A stretch of DNA of 64,000 nt from F23-B02 sp946405205 (GTDB lineage: Bacteria; Bacillota; Clostridia; Oscillospirales; Oscillospiraceae). This document shows positions 1-7,967 of the stretch, in pieces (within the stretch, counting starts at the first letter, position 1; each line of letters starts with the position of its first letter). The notes under the pieces are model-generated. The model had not been told where the DNA came from. It saw only the letters and a list, made by a program, of their open reading frames with translations, and did no database searches. The stretch covers positions 1-64,000 of the forward strand of contig CAMJGL010000006.1 of the NCBI GenBank assembly GCA_946405205.1. Reading direction: 5' to 3'. The translations under genes and the position numbers were made by a program.

Positions 1-200
1 CTCAGGAGGGCAGATTGGACGCCAATGTTCTGCTGTCCATCATGCAGGAAGAAAAGCCCAACCAGGTGGAGCAATTCAAAATGCCCAAGGAGCGTATTTC
101 AAAATTCTTCTCGCCGGGGACGCCCGCGAAGAAAATGGAGGATACCATCGTGAAAGCACTAGAACTGTACCGCAAGCGACAGCGGGATATGGAACGCTGA
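1..200 (+). CDS. ParB/RepB/Spo0J-type partition protein, C-terminal end (partial)
   Basis: An open frame runs in from the left edge (codons from base 3) and stops at 200. The visible 66 residues include a motif resembling 'LSIMQEEKPNQ' and end in 'IVKALELYRKRQRD', which I recognise as the C-terminal tail of ParB-like proteins in Tn1549-type elements. The ParB DNA-binding core lies outside the window, so the family call rests on the tail alone. Such proteins usually follow a ParA ATPase and are thought to help maintain the excised circular ICE. No start codon is visible in the window. Confidence 0.6.
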   Translation, partial: QEGRLDANVLLSIMQEEKPNQVEQFKMPKERISKFFSPGTPAKKMEDTIVKALELYRKRQRDMER

Positions 201-372
201 TCTGGGCCGCCAAGGGGGAAGTCTGCCCATTTTTCTGCAAAAGGCATCCCAGCGTTCTCCCCCTCTCCACACCTCACCCCCTCTAAACCTGCTGTACCAG
301 CCGAAAAAGAGAGATAGGCTTTGTGACGGTCAGAGGTATGGAGACAGGGGCCAAGGCCCAAATGTCAACACA

Positions 373-394
373 CGGCTGGATTTCTTTTCAGCCG
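373..394 (+). promoter_or_regulatory. leader hairpin upstream of the surface protein gene
   Basis: CGGCTG and CAGCCG form a stem with a 10-base T-rich loop, 34 bases before the surface-protein start. The rest of the 227-base gap between the ParB tail and that gene shows no other coding signal. It could be an attenuator or the end of the upstream transcript. Confidence 0.35.
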
Positions 395-427
395 GTAAAA
401 TCACACAGAAAGGATTTAAAGGTAACA

Positions 428-3400
428 ATGAAAATCAAACAGTTATTCAAAAAGGCCGCAGCGATGGTCATGGCTACGGTCACAGTTTTATCCCTGTTGC
501 CGACGACTGCGTTTGCAGCCACGGGAGATGTGGGTACGATCTCCTTTACCCGTACCTACGATTCGGCAGGAAATGTGATGTACTACAACTCCAGCGCCGT
601 GATCAACGGTTACACGGCCGGAGGTACAGGCAAAAACAAGTACCGTATGTTTGTAGACGGTTCCACGGCATTTTGTATTCAGCCTGGTGTTCCGTTGAAA
701 ACTGGAGACACACTGAAAGAAAGTTCTTCGGCAACCTGGAATGCTCTTTCAGCCAGTCAGAAAAAAGCTGTGGGCCTTGCGCTTCTGTATGGCTATCAGG
801 GCAACCGTGACAGTCTGACCGGTAGCGACGATGAAAAGTGGCTGGCCACGCAGACTCTTGTATGGGAGTTTGTGACCGGGTGCCGTAATTCCACAGGGTC
901 CTATGCACAGACAGACACCACGGTTTACTCCCTGCATTTTGGCTCCAATTATCCCAACAGCGGAGCAGCGGCAGCCTATGATCAGATCGTATCCATGCTG
1001 ACCAGACACAACACAGTTCCCAGCTTTATGAATGGTTCTTCCAGGGAACTGGAATACAAGGACGGAAAATATACGCTGACCCTGACGGATACCAACGGCG
1101 TCCTGTCCGAGTACAGTGTTTCCAGTTCAGACAGGAATGTGAGCGTTTCCAAGTCCGGGAATACGCTGACGATCAGTTCCGCCGACCCGTTCAAAGGTTC
1201 GGTACGCATCACGGCGACCCGAAATAACATTCCTGTTGTCAGCGAGAGTGCCAAGCTGATTGCTTATGGTGATCCCAACTTGCAGGATTTGGTCACTGGC
1301 GTTGAAAATGCGGATGGTGTGAGCGCCTATCTGAATGTGGAAACGCCTACCGGAACGATTGCTCTGAAAAAGACATCTGAAGACGGCAAGGTGGAGGGTA
1401 TCACCTTCACGGTAGCCGGAAACGGGATCAATCAGACGGTCACGACCAATGCGGCTGGTGAACTCCTGATTGATGGTCTGACTCCCGGCGTTTATACCGT
1501 GACCGAACAGAGCTATGATAAGTATGAGCCGCAGAGAGTTCAGCGCGTGACGGTCATCGGAGGCCGAACCACAACTGTGACCTTCAATAATGTGCTGAAG
1601 CGCGGCGACCTGACCGTGACCAAGACCAGTGAGGACGGTCTGGTGGAGGGTATGAAGTTCCACCTGTATGGCACCTCTCTTTCCGGGATTGCCGTAGATG
1701 AGTATGCTGTGACCGACAGTAGCGGCAAGGCGTATTTCAAAAATGTGCTGATCGGCTCCGGCTATGTGTTGGAGGAAGTGGACACGCCGATCCGCTATGT
1801 GGTTCCCGACAGCCAGATGGCAGCGGTGGAATGGAATACCGTCAGCGAAAAGAGCGTGACCAATGTTCTGAAAAAGTGGAGCGCCACCGTGACTAAGAGT
1901 GACCGGGAAACCGGCACGGCGCAGGGTAACGCCTCCCTTGCCGGTGCTGTTTATGGCATTTACAAGGGCGACCAGCTCATCGACACTTACGCCACCGATG
2001 CCAATGGTCAGTTTGTCACAGCATATTATGTTTGTGATGATGACTGGAGCATCCGCGAGATCAGCCCATCCGAGGGCTATCTGCTGGACGAAACCACCTA
2101 CCATGTAGGTGCGGAACCCCAGCTTTATACCGTGGAATACAACTCCACCGCCAATGATGTGAATGAGCAGGTCATCAAGGGCAGTATCGCTCTCATCAAA
2201 CACACAGACGATGGCGAAACCAAGCTGGAAACTCCGGAAGCCGGTGCGGAGTTCTCCGTTTATCTGAAATCCTCCGGCAGCTATGACGCCGCCAAAGACA
2301 GCGAGCGTGATTATCTTGTTTGCGATGAAAACGGCTTTGCACAGACCAAAGAGCTGCCTTATGGTATCTACACTGTCCATCAGGTATCCGGCTGGGAGGG
2401 CCGTGAGTTGCTTGCCGACTTCGATGTGTATATTGCAAAGGACGGGCAGGTTTACCGCTACCTTGCCAACAATGCAAACTTTGAGAGCTATATCAAAGTC
2501 ATCAAGGTAGATGCAGAGACAGGCAAGACCATTCCTTATGCGGGCGCAGGCTTCCAGCTTTACCGTCCGGACGGTAGCAAGGTGGAAATGACCTTCACCT
2601 ACCCGACACCGACCACGATTGATACCTTCTACACCAATGACGAGGGGTATCTTGTGACGCCTGAAAAGCTGGAATACGGTTCCGGGTATTCCCTTGTGGA
2701 AGTATCCGCACCGTATGGCTATGTACTGAACGCTGACCCGGTTTACTTTGATGTGACCGCTGACAACGCAACAGAGGAAAGCTCTGTGACAGTAGTGGAA
2801 GTAACCAAACCCAACATGGCACAGAAAGGGATCATCAAGATCAGCAAATCCGGCGAGGTATTTGCCACAGTGACCGAAAGCGACGGCATTTATCAGCCTG
2901 TATATGAGGTGCAGGGCCTGCCCGGTGCGGTCTATGAAATCACCGCCGCCGAAGATGTGGTTACGCTGGACGGCACCCTCCGTTATTCTGCAGGTGAGAT
3001 AGTAGATACCATTACCACAGATGAAAACGGGTTGGTAGAAAGCAAACCGCTGTACCTCGGAAAATATGAAATCCACGAAACTACTGCACCTTTTGGTATG
3101 GTGCTGAATACCGAAGTCCGCACCGTCGAGCTTGTCTATGCCGGCCAGGAGATTGAAGTTACCGAAACATCCGCCAGCTTCTACAATGACCGCCAGAAAG
3201 TCCTTGTCTCTCTGGATAAAGTCATGGAGCAGAATGAGAAGTTCGACATTGGCATGAACGGTGAAATCACCGCCGTCACCTTTGGCCTTTATGCAAAAGA
3301 GGATTTGACTGCCGCAGACGGTTCCATTATCCCGGCTGGCGGCCTGCTGGAAATCCTCTCGGTGGACGAAAACGGCCATTCTGTCTGCAAGACGGATCTT

Positions 3401-4561
3401 CCTTTTGGCAGCTACTGCCTGAAAGAAATCTCTACCGACAGCCACTATATTCTTTCCGATACCGAGTACCCGGTTGTATTTGAATATGTCGGACAGGATA
3501 CGGCCCTTGTGGAGATCAGGGCAAATGATGGCGCTGCCATTGAAAATGACCTGATCTATGGTGAAATACAGGGCATGAAAAAGGACGACAGCGGCAACGC
3601 CCTGGGCGGTGCGTTGATTGGCCTGTTTGCTGCTGATACCGAAGAGTTTACAACCGATACTGCGATTCTGACTGCCACCTCCGCAGAGGACGGCAGTTTT
3701 TCTTTTGCCCAGGTTCCTCTCGGTAACTGGATCGTCCGTGAAATTAAGGCCCCGACAGGCTATGTGCTGTCAGAGGAAGACTACCCGGTAAACATCGAAG
3801 CGGATTGCGCCATGATCGAGGTAGAGATTGAGAACACGCTGATTCGCGGCACGGTACAGCTTACCAAGGTGGATAAGGATTACCCGGACAACAAACTGAC
3901 CGGTGCGGAGTTTGAAATCTACCGTGACTTTAACGGCAACAAGGAGCTGGACGCTGAAGATGAAAAGCTGGGAACGCTCATGGAGGTCAGCACAGGTATT
4001 TATGAGATGAGCGAACTGACCTACGGCGGCTATCTGGTCAAGGAAACCAAAGCGCCGGAGGGCTTCTATCTGGACGCGAATGCCTACTATTTTGAGATCA
4101 CCGAGCATGGCAAGACCGTGGCTGTGGAAAATGAAGCTGGAAAAGGCTTTATCAATGCGGCACAGGTGGGCAGTTTGAAAATCATCAAGATATCGTCGGA
4201 CGGCAAGGTGGAGGGCTTCTCTTTCCGTGTGACTGGAGCAAATGGCTATGAGCAGGTGTTCACCACGGATAAGAACGGCGAAATTCTCGTGGATGGCCTG
4301 CGCATTGGTGATTACACCATCAGCGAGGTTTCCGACAGCGTATCTCAGAACTATGTGCTGCCTGCGGATAAGAAGGCCACTGTCTTTGAGGGTGCTGTGA
4401 CCAAGGTGGAAATGCACAATGAACTGCGTGATACCCCGAAAACCGGCGATGACAGCAACCCGGCCCTTTGGATTGCCCTGATGGGCATTGCCGCTGTGGG
4501 CGCTGTTACCTGCGGTGTGTTCGGAATCAAAAATAAGAAGAAAAAGGAGGATGCTGAATAA
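428..4561 (+). CDS. large LPXTG-like, thioester-domain/Cna-B repeat surface protein (SpaA-type)
   Basis: This 1377-residue protein is predicted to be exported and anchored to the cell wall. Residues 1-30 are a signal peptide ending in 'TTAFA'. Residues about 40-200 look like a thioester domain: Cys83 in 'AFCIQPG' and Gln142 in 'TQTLVWEF' are the expected bond-forming pair. About ten Cna-B/SpaA-like beta-sandwich repeats follow, each beginning with a 'K-x-(T/S)-x-(D/E)' strand. The C-terminus carries 'TPKTG' at about 1336, a hydrophobic segment and a Lys-rich tail, which is a sortase signal. The start at 428 was preferred over in-frame codons further upstream because it puts the signal peptide at the N-terminus and has AAAGGT just before it. 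A sortase B gene of the same element lies at 34 kb. A likely role is adhesion to recipient or host surfaces during transfer; this is inferred from the family. Confidence 0.88.
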   Translation: MKIKQLFKKAAAMVMATVTVLSLLPTTAFAATGDVGTISFTRTYDSAGNVMYYNSSAVINGYTAGGTGKNKYRMFVDGSTAFCIQPGVPLKTGDTLKESSSATWNALSASQKKAVGLALLYGYQGNRDSLTGSDDEKWLATQTLVWEFVTGCRNSTGSYAQTDTTVYSLHFGSNYPNSGAAAAYDQIVSMLTRHNTVPSFMNGSSRELEYKDGKYTLTLTDTNGVLSEYSVSSSDRNVSVSKSGNTLTISSADPFKGSVRITATRNNIPVVSESAKLIAYGDPNLQDLVTGVENADGVSAYLNVETPTGTIALKKTSEDGKVEGITFTVAGNGINQTVTTNAAGELLIDGLTPGVYTVTEQSYDKYEPQRVQRVTVIGGRTTTVTFNNVLKRGDLTVTKTSEDGLVEGMKFHLYGTSLSGIAVDEYAVTDSSGKAYFKNVLIGSGYVLEEVDTPIRYVVPDSQMAAVEWNTVSEKSVTNVLKKWSATVTKSDRETGTAQGNASLAGAVYGIYKGDQLIDTYATDANGQFVTAYYVCDDDWSIREISPSEGYLLDETTYHVGAEPQLYTVEYNSTANDVNEQVIKGSIALIKHTDDGETKLETPEAGAEFSVYLKSSGSYDAAKDSERDYLVCDENGFAQTKELPYGIYTVHQVSGWEGRELLADFDVYIAKDGQVYRYLANNANFESYIKVIKVDAETGKTIPYAGAGFQLYRPDGSKVEMTFTYPTPTTIDTFYTNDEGYLVTPEKLEYGSGYSLVEVSAPYGYVLNADPVYFDVTADNATEESSVTVVEVTKPNMAQKGIIKISKSGEVFATVTESDGIYQPVYEVQGLPGAVYEITAAEDVVTLDGTLRYSAGEIVDTITTDENGLVESKPLYLGKYEIHETTAPFGMVLNTEVRTVELVYAGQEIEVTETSASFYNDRQKVLVSLDKVMEQNEKFDIGMNGEITAVTFGLYAKEDLTAADGSIIPAGGLLEILSVDENGHSVCKTDLPFGSYCLKEISTDSHYILSDTEYPVVFEYVGQDTALVEIRANDGAAIENDLIYGEIQGMKKDDSGNALGGALIGLFAADTEEFTTDTAILTATSAEDGSFSFAQVPLGNWIVREIKAPTGYVLSEEDYPVNIEADCAMIEVEIENTLIRGTVQLTKVDKDYPDNKLTGAEFEIYRDFNGNKELDAEDEKLGTLMEVSTGIYEMSELTYGGYLVKETKAPEGFYLDANAYYFEITEHGKTVAVENEAGKGFINAAQVGSLKIIKISSDGKVEGFSFRVTGANGYEQVFTTDKNGEILVDGLRIGDYTISEVSDSVSQNYVLPADKKATVFEGAVTKVEMHNELRDTPKTGDDSNPALWIALMGIAAVGAVTCGVFGIKNKKKKEDAE

Positions 4562-4650
4562 TGGATGCAAAAACCGGTATTGCCATCGGGCTGGTCGTGT
4601 TTATTCTTGCGGCGTTGGTCTTTTTGAAGATCAGGGCTAAGAAGAAGTAA
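4561..4650 (+). CDS. 29-residue single-span membrane peptide
   Basis: An ATG overlaps the stop of the surface-protein gene (TAATG), so translation is probably coupled. The product is 29 residues: a short polar start, one hydrophobic helix ('IAIGLVVFILAALVFL') and a basic tail 'KIRAKKK'. The topology is N-out/C-in by the positive-inside rule. I recognise no family. Its position directly after the adhesin suggests a role in its insertion or anchoring, which is a guess. Confidence 0.6.
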   Translation: MDAKTGIAIGLVVFILAALVFLKIRAKKK

Positions 4651-4655
4651 CGACC

Positions 4656-4685
4656 TGGGGCGGCTGAAAAGCCGCCCCCCTTTTA
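4656..4685 (+). terminator. intrinsic terminator after the adhesin operon
   Basis: GGGGCGGCT and AGCCGCCCC pair around a GAAA loop and are followed by TTTTACATA. This is a strong GC stem with a short T run. Confidence 0.8.
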
Positions 4686-4717
4686 CATAACCAAAAGGAA
4701 AGGAGTTATGGACAAAT

Positions 4718-5485
4718 ATGAAGCTAAGAATTTATCAAATCAATTCCGACAGGGATGAACACCGAATGATGTTCCTATCGCATGACCGCCTTGAGAGGTT
4801 CCAGGGCAGCCCGGAGGTGGACAGCAAAATCTACGACAAGGTATATGACAAGGAGGTGGATTGCAGCAATCTGGAGGAGGTTTATACCCTGTTGAACATC
4901 AACCACCCTTCCGATTACAGGGGGCGTTCCCTCTCTGTTTCCGATGTCGTGGAGGTCTATGAAAGTGATACCGTACCGCAGGGATTTTATTTCTGCGACA
5001 GCGTTGGCTTCAAACAAGTTGCTTTCCACCCAGAGGAATGTAGTGTCAGTGAGAGAATGAATCAGAGTGCAGAAAAAATCTCCGTTCTGCTTGTTGAACC
5101 GGGTAAATATCCCCGGATGATCGAGATTGAAGATTCCCTTGAAGCCATGCAGCGTGTTGTCGGAGGCGATATTGAGGAATTTATGCCGTATGAGGAAGAA
5201 ATCGCCATCATCTGTAATGGGGAAAGCAAGATGAACGGTATGCTTCCCAACCGGGCGATCTATTCCGAGCCGGAAGGAGCAAAAGGCCGGGAGATGGTGG
5301 ACATTATTTTCGGGCAGTTCTTTATCTGCTATGCTCCCGCTGAAAGCGAAAAGTTTCTCAGTCTGCCGAAAGAACTGGCGCAGAAATATGAGGCGCAATT
5401 CAAGCTGCCGGAGAGATTTTTCAAGCAGGGCGACAACATCATTGCTGTGCCATATAAGCCTAAATCCAAGGAATATGAGAGGTGA
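4718..5485 (+). CDS. YodL/DUF3846-like ICE protein
   Basis: The product has 255 residues and is acidic, soluble and without a signal or membrane segment. The N-terminal half resembles YodL-like domains ('LRIYQINSDRD' followed by a 'Y..V' repeat region and 'GRSLSVSDVVEV'). The C-terminal half resembles the DUF3846 type ('VEPGKYPRMIEI'). Such proteins are common in conjugative elements of Firmicutes and have no established function. It heads a run of short, tightly packed genes up to 7923. The start is preceded by AAAGGAG. Confidence 0.65.
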   Translation: MKLRIYQINSDRDEHRMMFLSHDRLERFQGSPEVDSKIYDKVYDKEVDCSNLEEVYTLLNINHPSDYRGRSLSVSDVVEVYESDTVPQGFYFCDSVGFKQVAFHPEECSVSERMNQSAEKISVLLVEPGKYPRMIEIEDSLEAMQRVVGGDIEEFMPYEEEIAIICNGESKMNGMLPNRAIYSEPEGAKGREMVDIIFGQFFICYAPAESEKFLSLPKELAQKYEAQFKLPERFFKQGDNIIAVPYKPKSKEYER

Positions 5486-5492
5486 TAAGGCT

Positions 5493-6104
5493 ATGAGTGA
5501 AGAAAAACGCATTGCCGGTGATTATGAGATTATCCAGTCCGTGCATATCGGTGATCGGGAGATCGTGGTGGGTGAAAATCAGGCGGATACAGATGGCCTC
5601 CCCTATTTGGTTGCCTACTATGAGAGCAACGCAATCATAGGCCGGTATTACGATGCAGTAGGCAGCAACGATTTCCCGGAGATTATGGAGATCTACGGGC
5701 AACGCATTATGGAGCAGGCACAGAAAACCCGTGCGGAGCTGTCCAAGCCCAAAATGCAGGGCATTGACAACAGCCCTATCACCGCCGAGGGGTGTACGCC
5801 CATCAGTTATGATGATGATCTGAATGGTAAGGTCATTGTTATCAAACCAGAAGTCCTGCGGCCGGAGTACCGGAGGGCGACCAGCCAGCTCAAACTATGT
5901 ACAGGCGGCTTCGGTGCCTATCCCCACAGCCGTGGATCGGCGGTCTTTTGCACAGAAATTTACACTGGACGGCAGAGCCGCTTTGAGCGCAGAGATATAC
6001 TCGGCATATTGGAGCCGGAGAATCAGCCCAAATGGGTGCAGCATTATCTTTTGATACTCCAGCAGGCTGAAAAACAGAAAAACGGAAAGGAGCATGAACG
6101 CTGA
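5493..6104 (+). CDS. conserved ICE accessory protein, function unknown
   Basis: The 203-residue soluble protein starts at the ATG at 5493, after a GAGAGGTGA-type ribosome site; an upstream in-frame stretch overlaps the previous gene and was dropped. The central motif 'CTPISYDDDLNGKV' and the 'LCTGGFGA' segment are ones I recall from homologues in Tn1549-type elements, but I cannot assign a function. The stop overlaps the next start (ATGA-type), so it is part of one operon. Confidence 0.6.
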   Translation: MSEEKRIAGDYEIIQSVHIGDREIVVGENQADTDGLPYLVAYYESNAIIGRYYDAVGSNDFPEIMEIYGQRIMEQAQKTRAELSKPKMQGIDNSPITAEGCTPISYDDDLNGKVIVIKPEVLRPEYRRATSQLKLCTGGFGAYPHSRGSAVFCTEIYTGRQSRFERRDILGILEPENQPKWVQHYLLILQQAEKQKNGKEHER

Positions 6105-7063
6105 TGGATATGACAATACGGGCCATGACCCCGGCAGAACGAAATTACTGCTATTTACAGAGCCAGCAGATTTCCATGCAGACGGGTCTGATCGGACACC
6201 TCCGTGCGGATATGGACAGCAACGGCAAAGGTTTTTTCAGTACCTTTTTTGATTTCCGCGCAGATCTAAAAACAGAGGACTTCAAAACAGAGTTTGACGA
6301 GGTTATCAACGCCCTCCGCTTTGATGAGAACTATGGCGGCGTACTGAAAGACCGCAGTGCACTGGCCGCCTATTGCCGGAGGACACCGGAAAGCAGCTTC
6401 GGCGGCGATGGCCGGGAGTTTGGTTTTCGTGCAGACACGGAGCAGTATTCCTATATGCTGCGCTTGAACCCCAACAGGGGCGAATACAATCTGTATTGCT
6501 ACTGCTATCAGAGAAAGTGGCTTGACCGTCATTTGCAACAGGCAGAAAGAGGCATCCGCTTTATCAACCCGAACTATAAGGAACTGTTCCGTATCCCGGA
6601 CGGCGATAAAATCAGAATCACCTACGCGGATGGTGAAAAGGCTGACCGTACCTGCCGGTATATTGACGATTATCATGTGGAAATCGGAAGTGGCTGGAAC
6701 AGTCTGCTTCACATCTGCCAGTTTGCCGAGATGATGGAGCAAAACGGCAGTACGGTCATTCCGCTGCGTTCCTCCCTGCCGGAGCAGTGTTACAGTGTCC
6801 TCCCCGATACGGGAGAGCTTATCATCATCAAGAAAGGTGAATCCGGGTATTACAGGACGGATATTGACATGGGCAGCAAGGCGGAAAACCGGGCGCTGGC
6901 AGATGAATATAATGTCAAGCTGGGCGTCAGCAAAGCGCAGGAACAGGCCATGTCTGCTGGTTCTATGTTCGGCTGGGCAGTTCCCGCTGCTGACCCGAAG
7001 AATTACGATGAAAGCGGCCAGCCTATCCGCCCGAAACACAAAGACCGGGGTGACGCACGATGA
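6104..7063 (+). CDS. conserved ICE protein, possibly LPD-type
   Basis: The product has 319 residues. The N-terminal part begins 'MTPAERNYCYLQSQQIS' and is followed by a mixed alpha/beta region. The C-terminal part contains 'VLPDTGELIIIKKGE'. It resembles the polyvalent-protein-associated domains found in conjugative elements, but the exact family is uncertain. The gene overlaps its neighbours by 1 base upstream and 4 bases downstream, indicating translational coupling. No membrane segment or catalytic motif is visible. Confidence 0.55.
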   Translation: MDMTIRAMTPAERNYCYLQSQQISMQTGLIGHLRADMDSNGKGFFSTFFDFRADLKTEDFKTEFDEVINALRFDENYGGVLKDRSALAAYCRRTPESSFGGDGREFGFRADTEQYSYMLRLNPNRGEYNLYCYCYQRKWLDRHLQQAERGIRFINPNYKELFRIPDGDKIRITYADGEKADRTCRYIDDYHVEIGSGWNSLLHICQFAEMMEQNGSTVIPLRSSLPEQCYSVLPDTGELIIIKKGESGYYRTDIDMGSKAENRALADEYNVKLGVSKAQEQAMSAGSMFGWAVPAADPKNYDESGQPIRPKHKDRGDAR

Positions 7064-7608
7064 AGCCGGAGGAAAAGCACATCATCTGGAGCAATTATGA
7101 TCTGGATTACGATGACTGGAAAGACGATCTGGAAGCGGATTACCCGGATTTGTCCGAGCAGGAACGGATTGCCCTGATGTATGAAATCAATGGTGATTAT
7201 CTGGATGATGAGCGTATGAACCTGAATGTGCAGCTTTCAGCTCCCATTTTGGTCATTGGCGACCTGGGCCTGTGGAACGGGCGGCGGATGGGATATAAGG
7301 AAATCGCAAGCGGAAAAATCAGCGATTGCCTGTACTCTGACACTGATTATGCCACATGGTATGTTGATCGCCTGGGCGACCTGCGGTGTGACGCGATCCA
7401 CCATGACGGCACAAACCATTATCTTTACCGCACCTACAAGCCCGGTGTGCGGCAGTCTCAGATAGATCATTTGAAAGAAAAACTGTATTTTGGAACGGCG
7501 ACCCGCGCTGACATTACGAGGATTACCCGCAGGCTTGGCGATGACATTGCCAAAGTCTACGGGTTTTCCATTCCCCGTCAGCGGCAGGAACAAGCCGCAG
7601 AAAGGTAG
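7060..7608 (+). CDS. conserved ICE protein, function unknown
   Basis: The 182-residue acidic protein begins by ATGA overlap with the preceding gene. Notable are the acidic start 'YDLDYDDWKDDLEADYPD', the motif 'IGDLGLWNGRRMGYKEI' and a basic C-terminal third. It is typical of the accessory operon that precedes the SNF2/methylase gene in this ICE branch. I do not recognise a domain with known activity. Confidence 0.55.
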   Translation: MKPEEKHIIWSNYDLDYDDWKDDLEADYPDLSEQERIALMYEINGDYLDDERMNLNVQLSAPILVIGDLGLWNGRRMGYKEIASGKISDCLYSDTDYATWYVDRLGDLRCDAIHHDGTNHYLYRTYKPGVRQSQIDHLKEKLYFGTATRADITRITRRLGDDIAKVYGFSIPRQRQEQAAER

Positions 7609-7614
7609 GACACT

Positions 7615-7923
7615 ATGGCACAGTTACCTCCGGTTCACATGAAGCTGAACCCCGATAATTTTGATCTGCTTATGACCATTCTGGCGTTCCATACGGAGGA
7701 ACGGGAAGTTCCCGGCCTTGCCAATGATGCCCACGACCTGATAGATAAGCGGATGCGGTTCTCCCGGCTATGCACCGACCTGGATGGCCGGCAGTATGTA
7801 GATATTTTTATGTACGAGGACGAAGCCGTGGAAATGATATGGCAGTTTCTGTTTGCCGCAGCCGATGCGGATATGGCTGTGTGCGATTACCACAGCAGGC
7901 TGCAAAAAGGCGGCGTTCGATGA
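7615..7923 (+). CDS. small conserved ICE protein, function unknown
   Basis: The 102-residue protein follows the previous stop by 6 bases. It is alpha-helical in character, with 'DAHDLIDKRMRFSRLCTDLD' and an acidic middle, and has no export signal. It is the last gene of the accessory run before the giant helicase gene. Confidence 0.55.
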   Translation: MAQLPPVHMKLNPDNFDLLMTILAFHTEEREVPGLANDAHDLIDKRMRFSRLCTDLDGRQYVDIFMYEDEAVEMIWQFLFAAADADMAVCDYHSRLQKGGVR

Positions 7924-7967
7924 GCCGCCGCTAAAACACAATCTTGCCATGACAGGAGGTGTATCGG

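Noticed and set aside
1127..3445. 772-residue minus-strand open frame opposite the adhesin gene
   Set aside because: It mirrors codon bias and repeats of the plus-strand Cna-B gene, has no ribosome site at its start and no recognisable domain.
7959..7967. GTG at 7959 as start of the giant helicase gene
   Set aside because: The GTG overlaps the AGGAGG ribosome site that serves the ATG at 7968.
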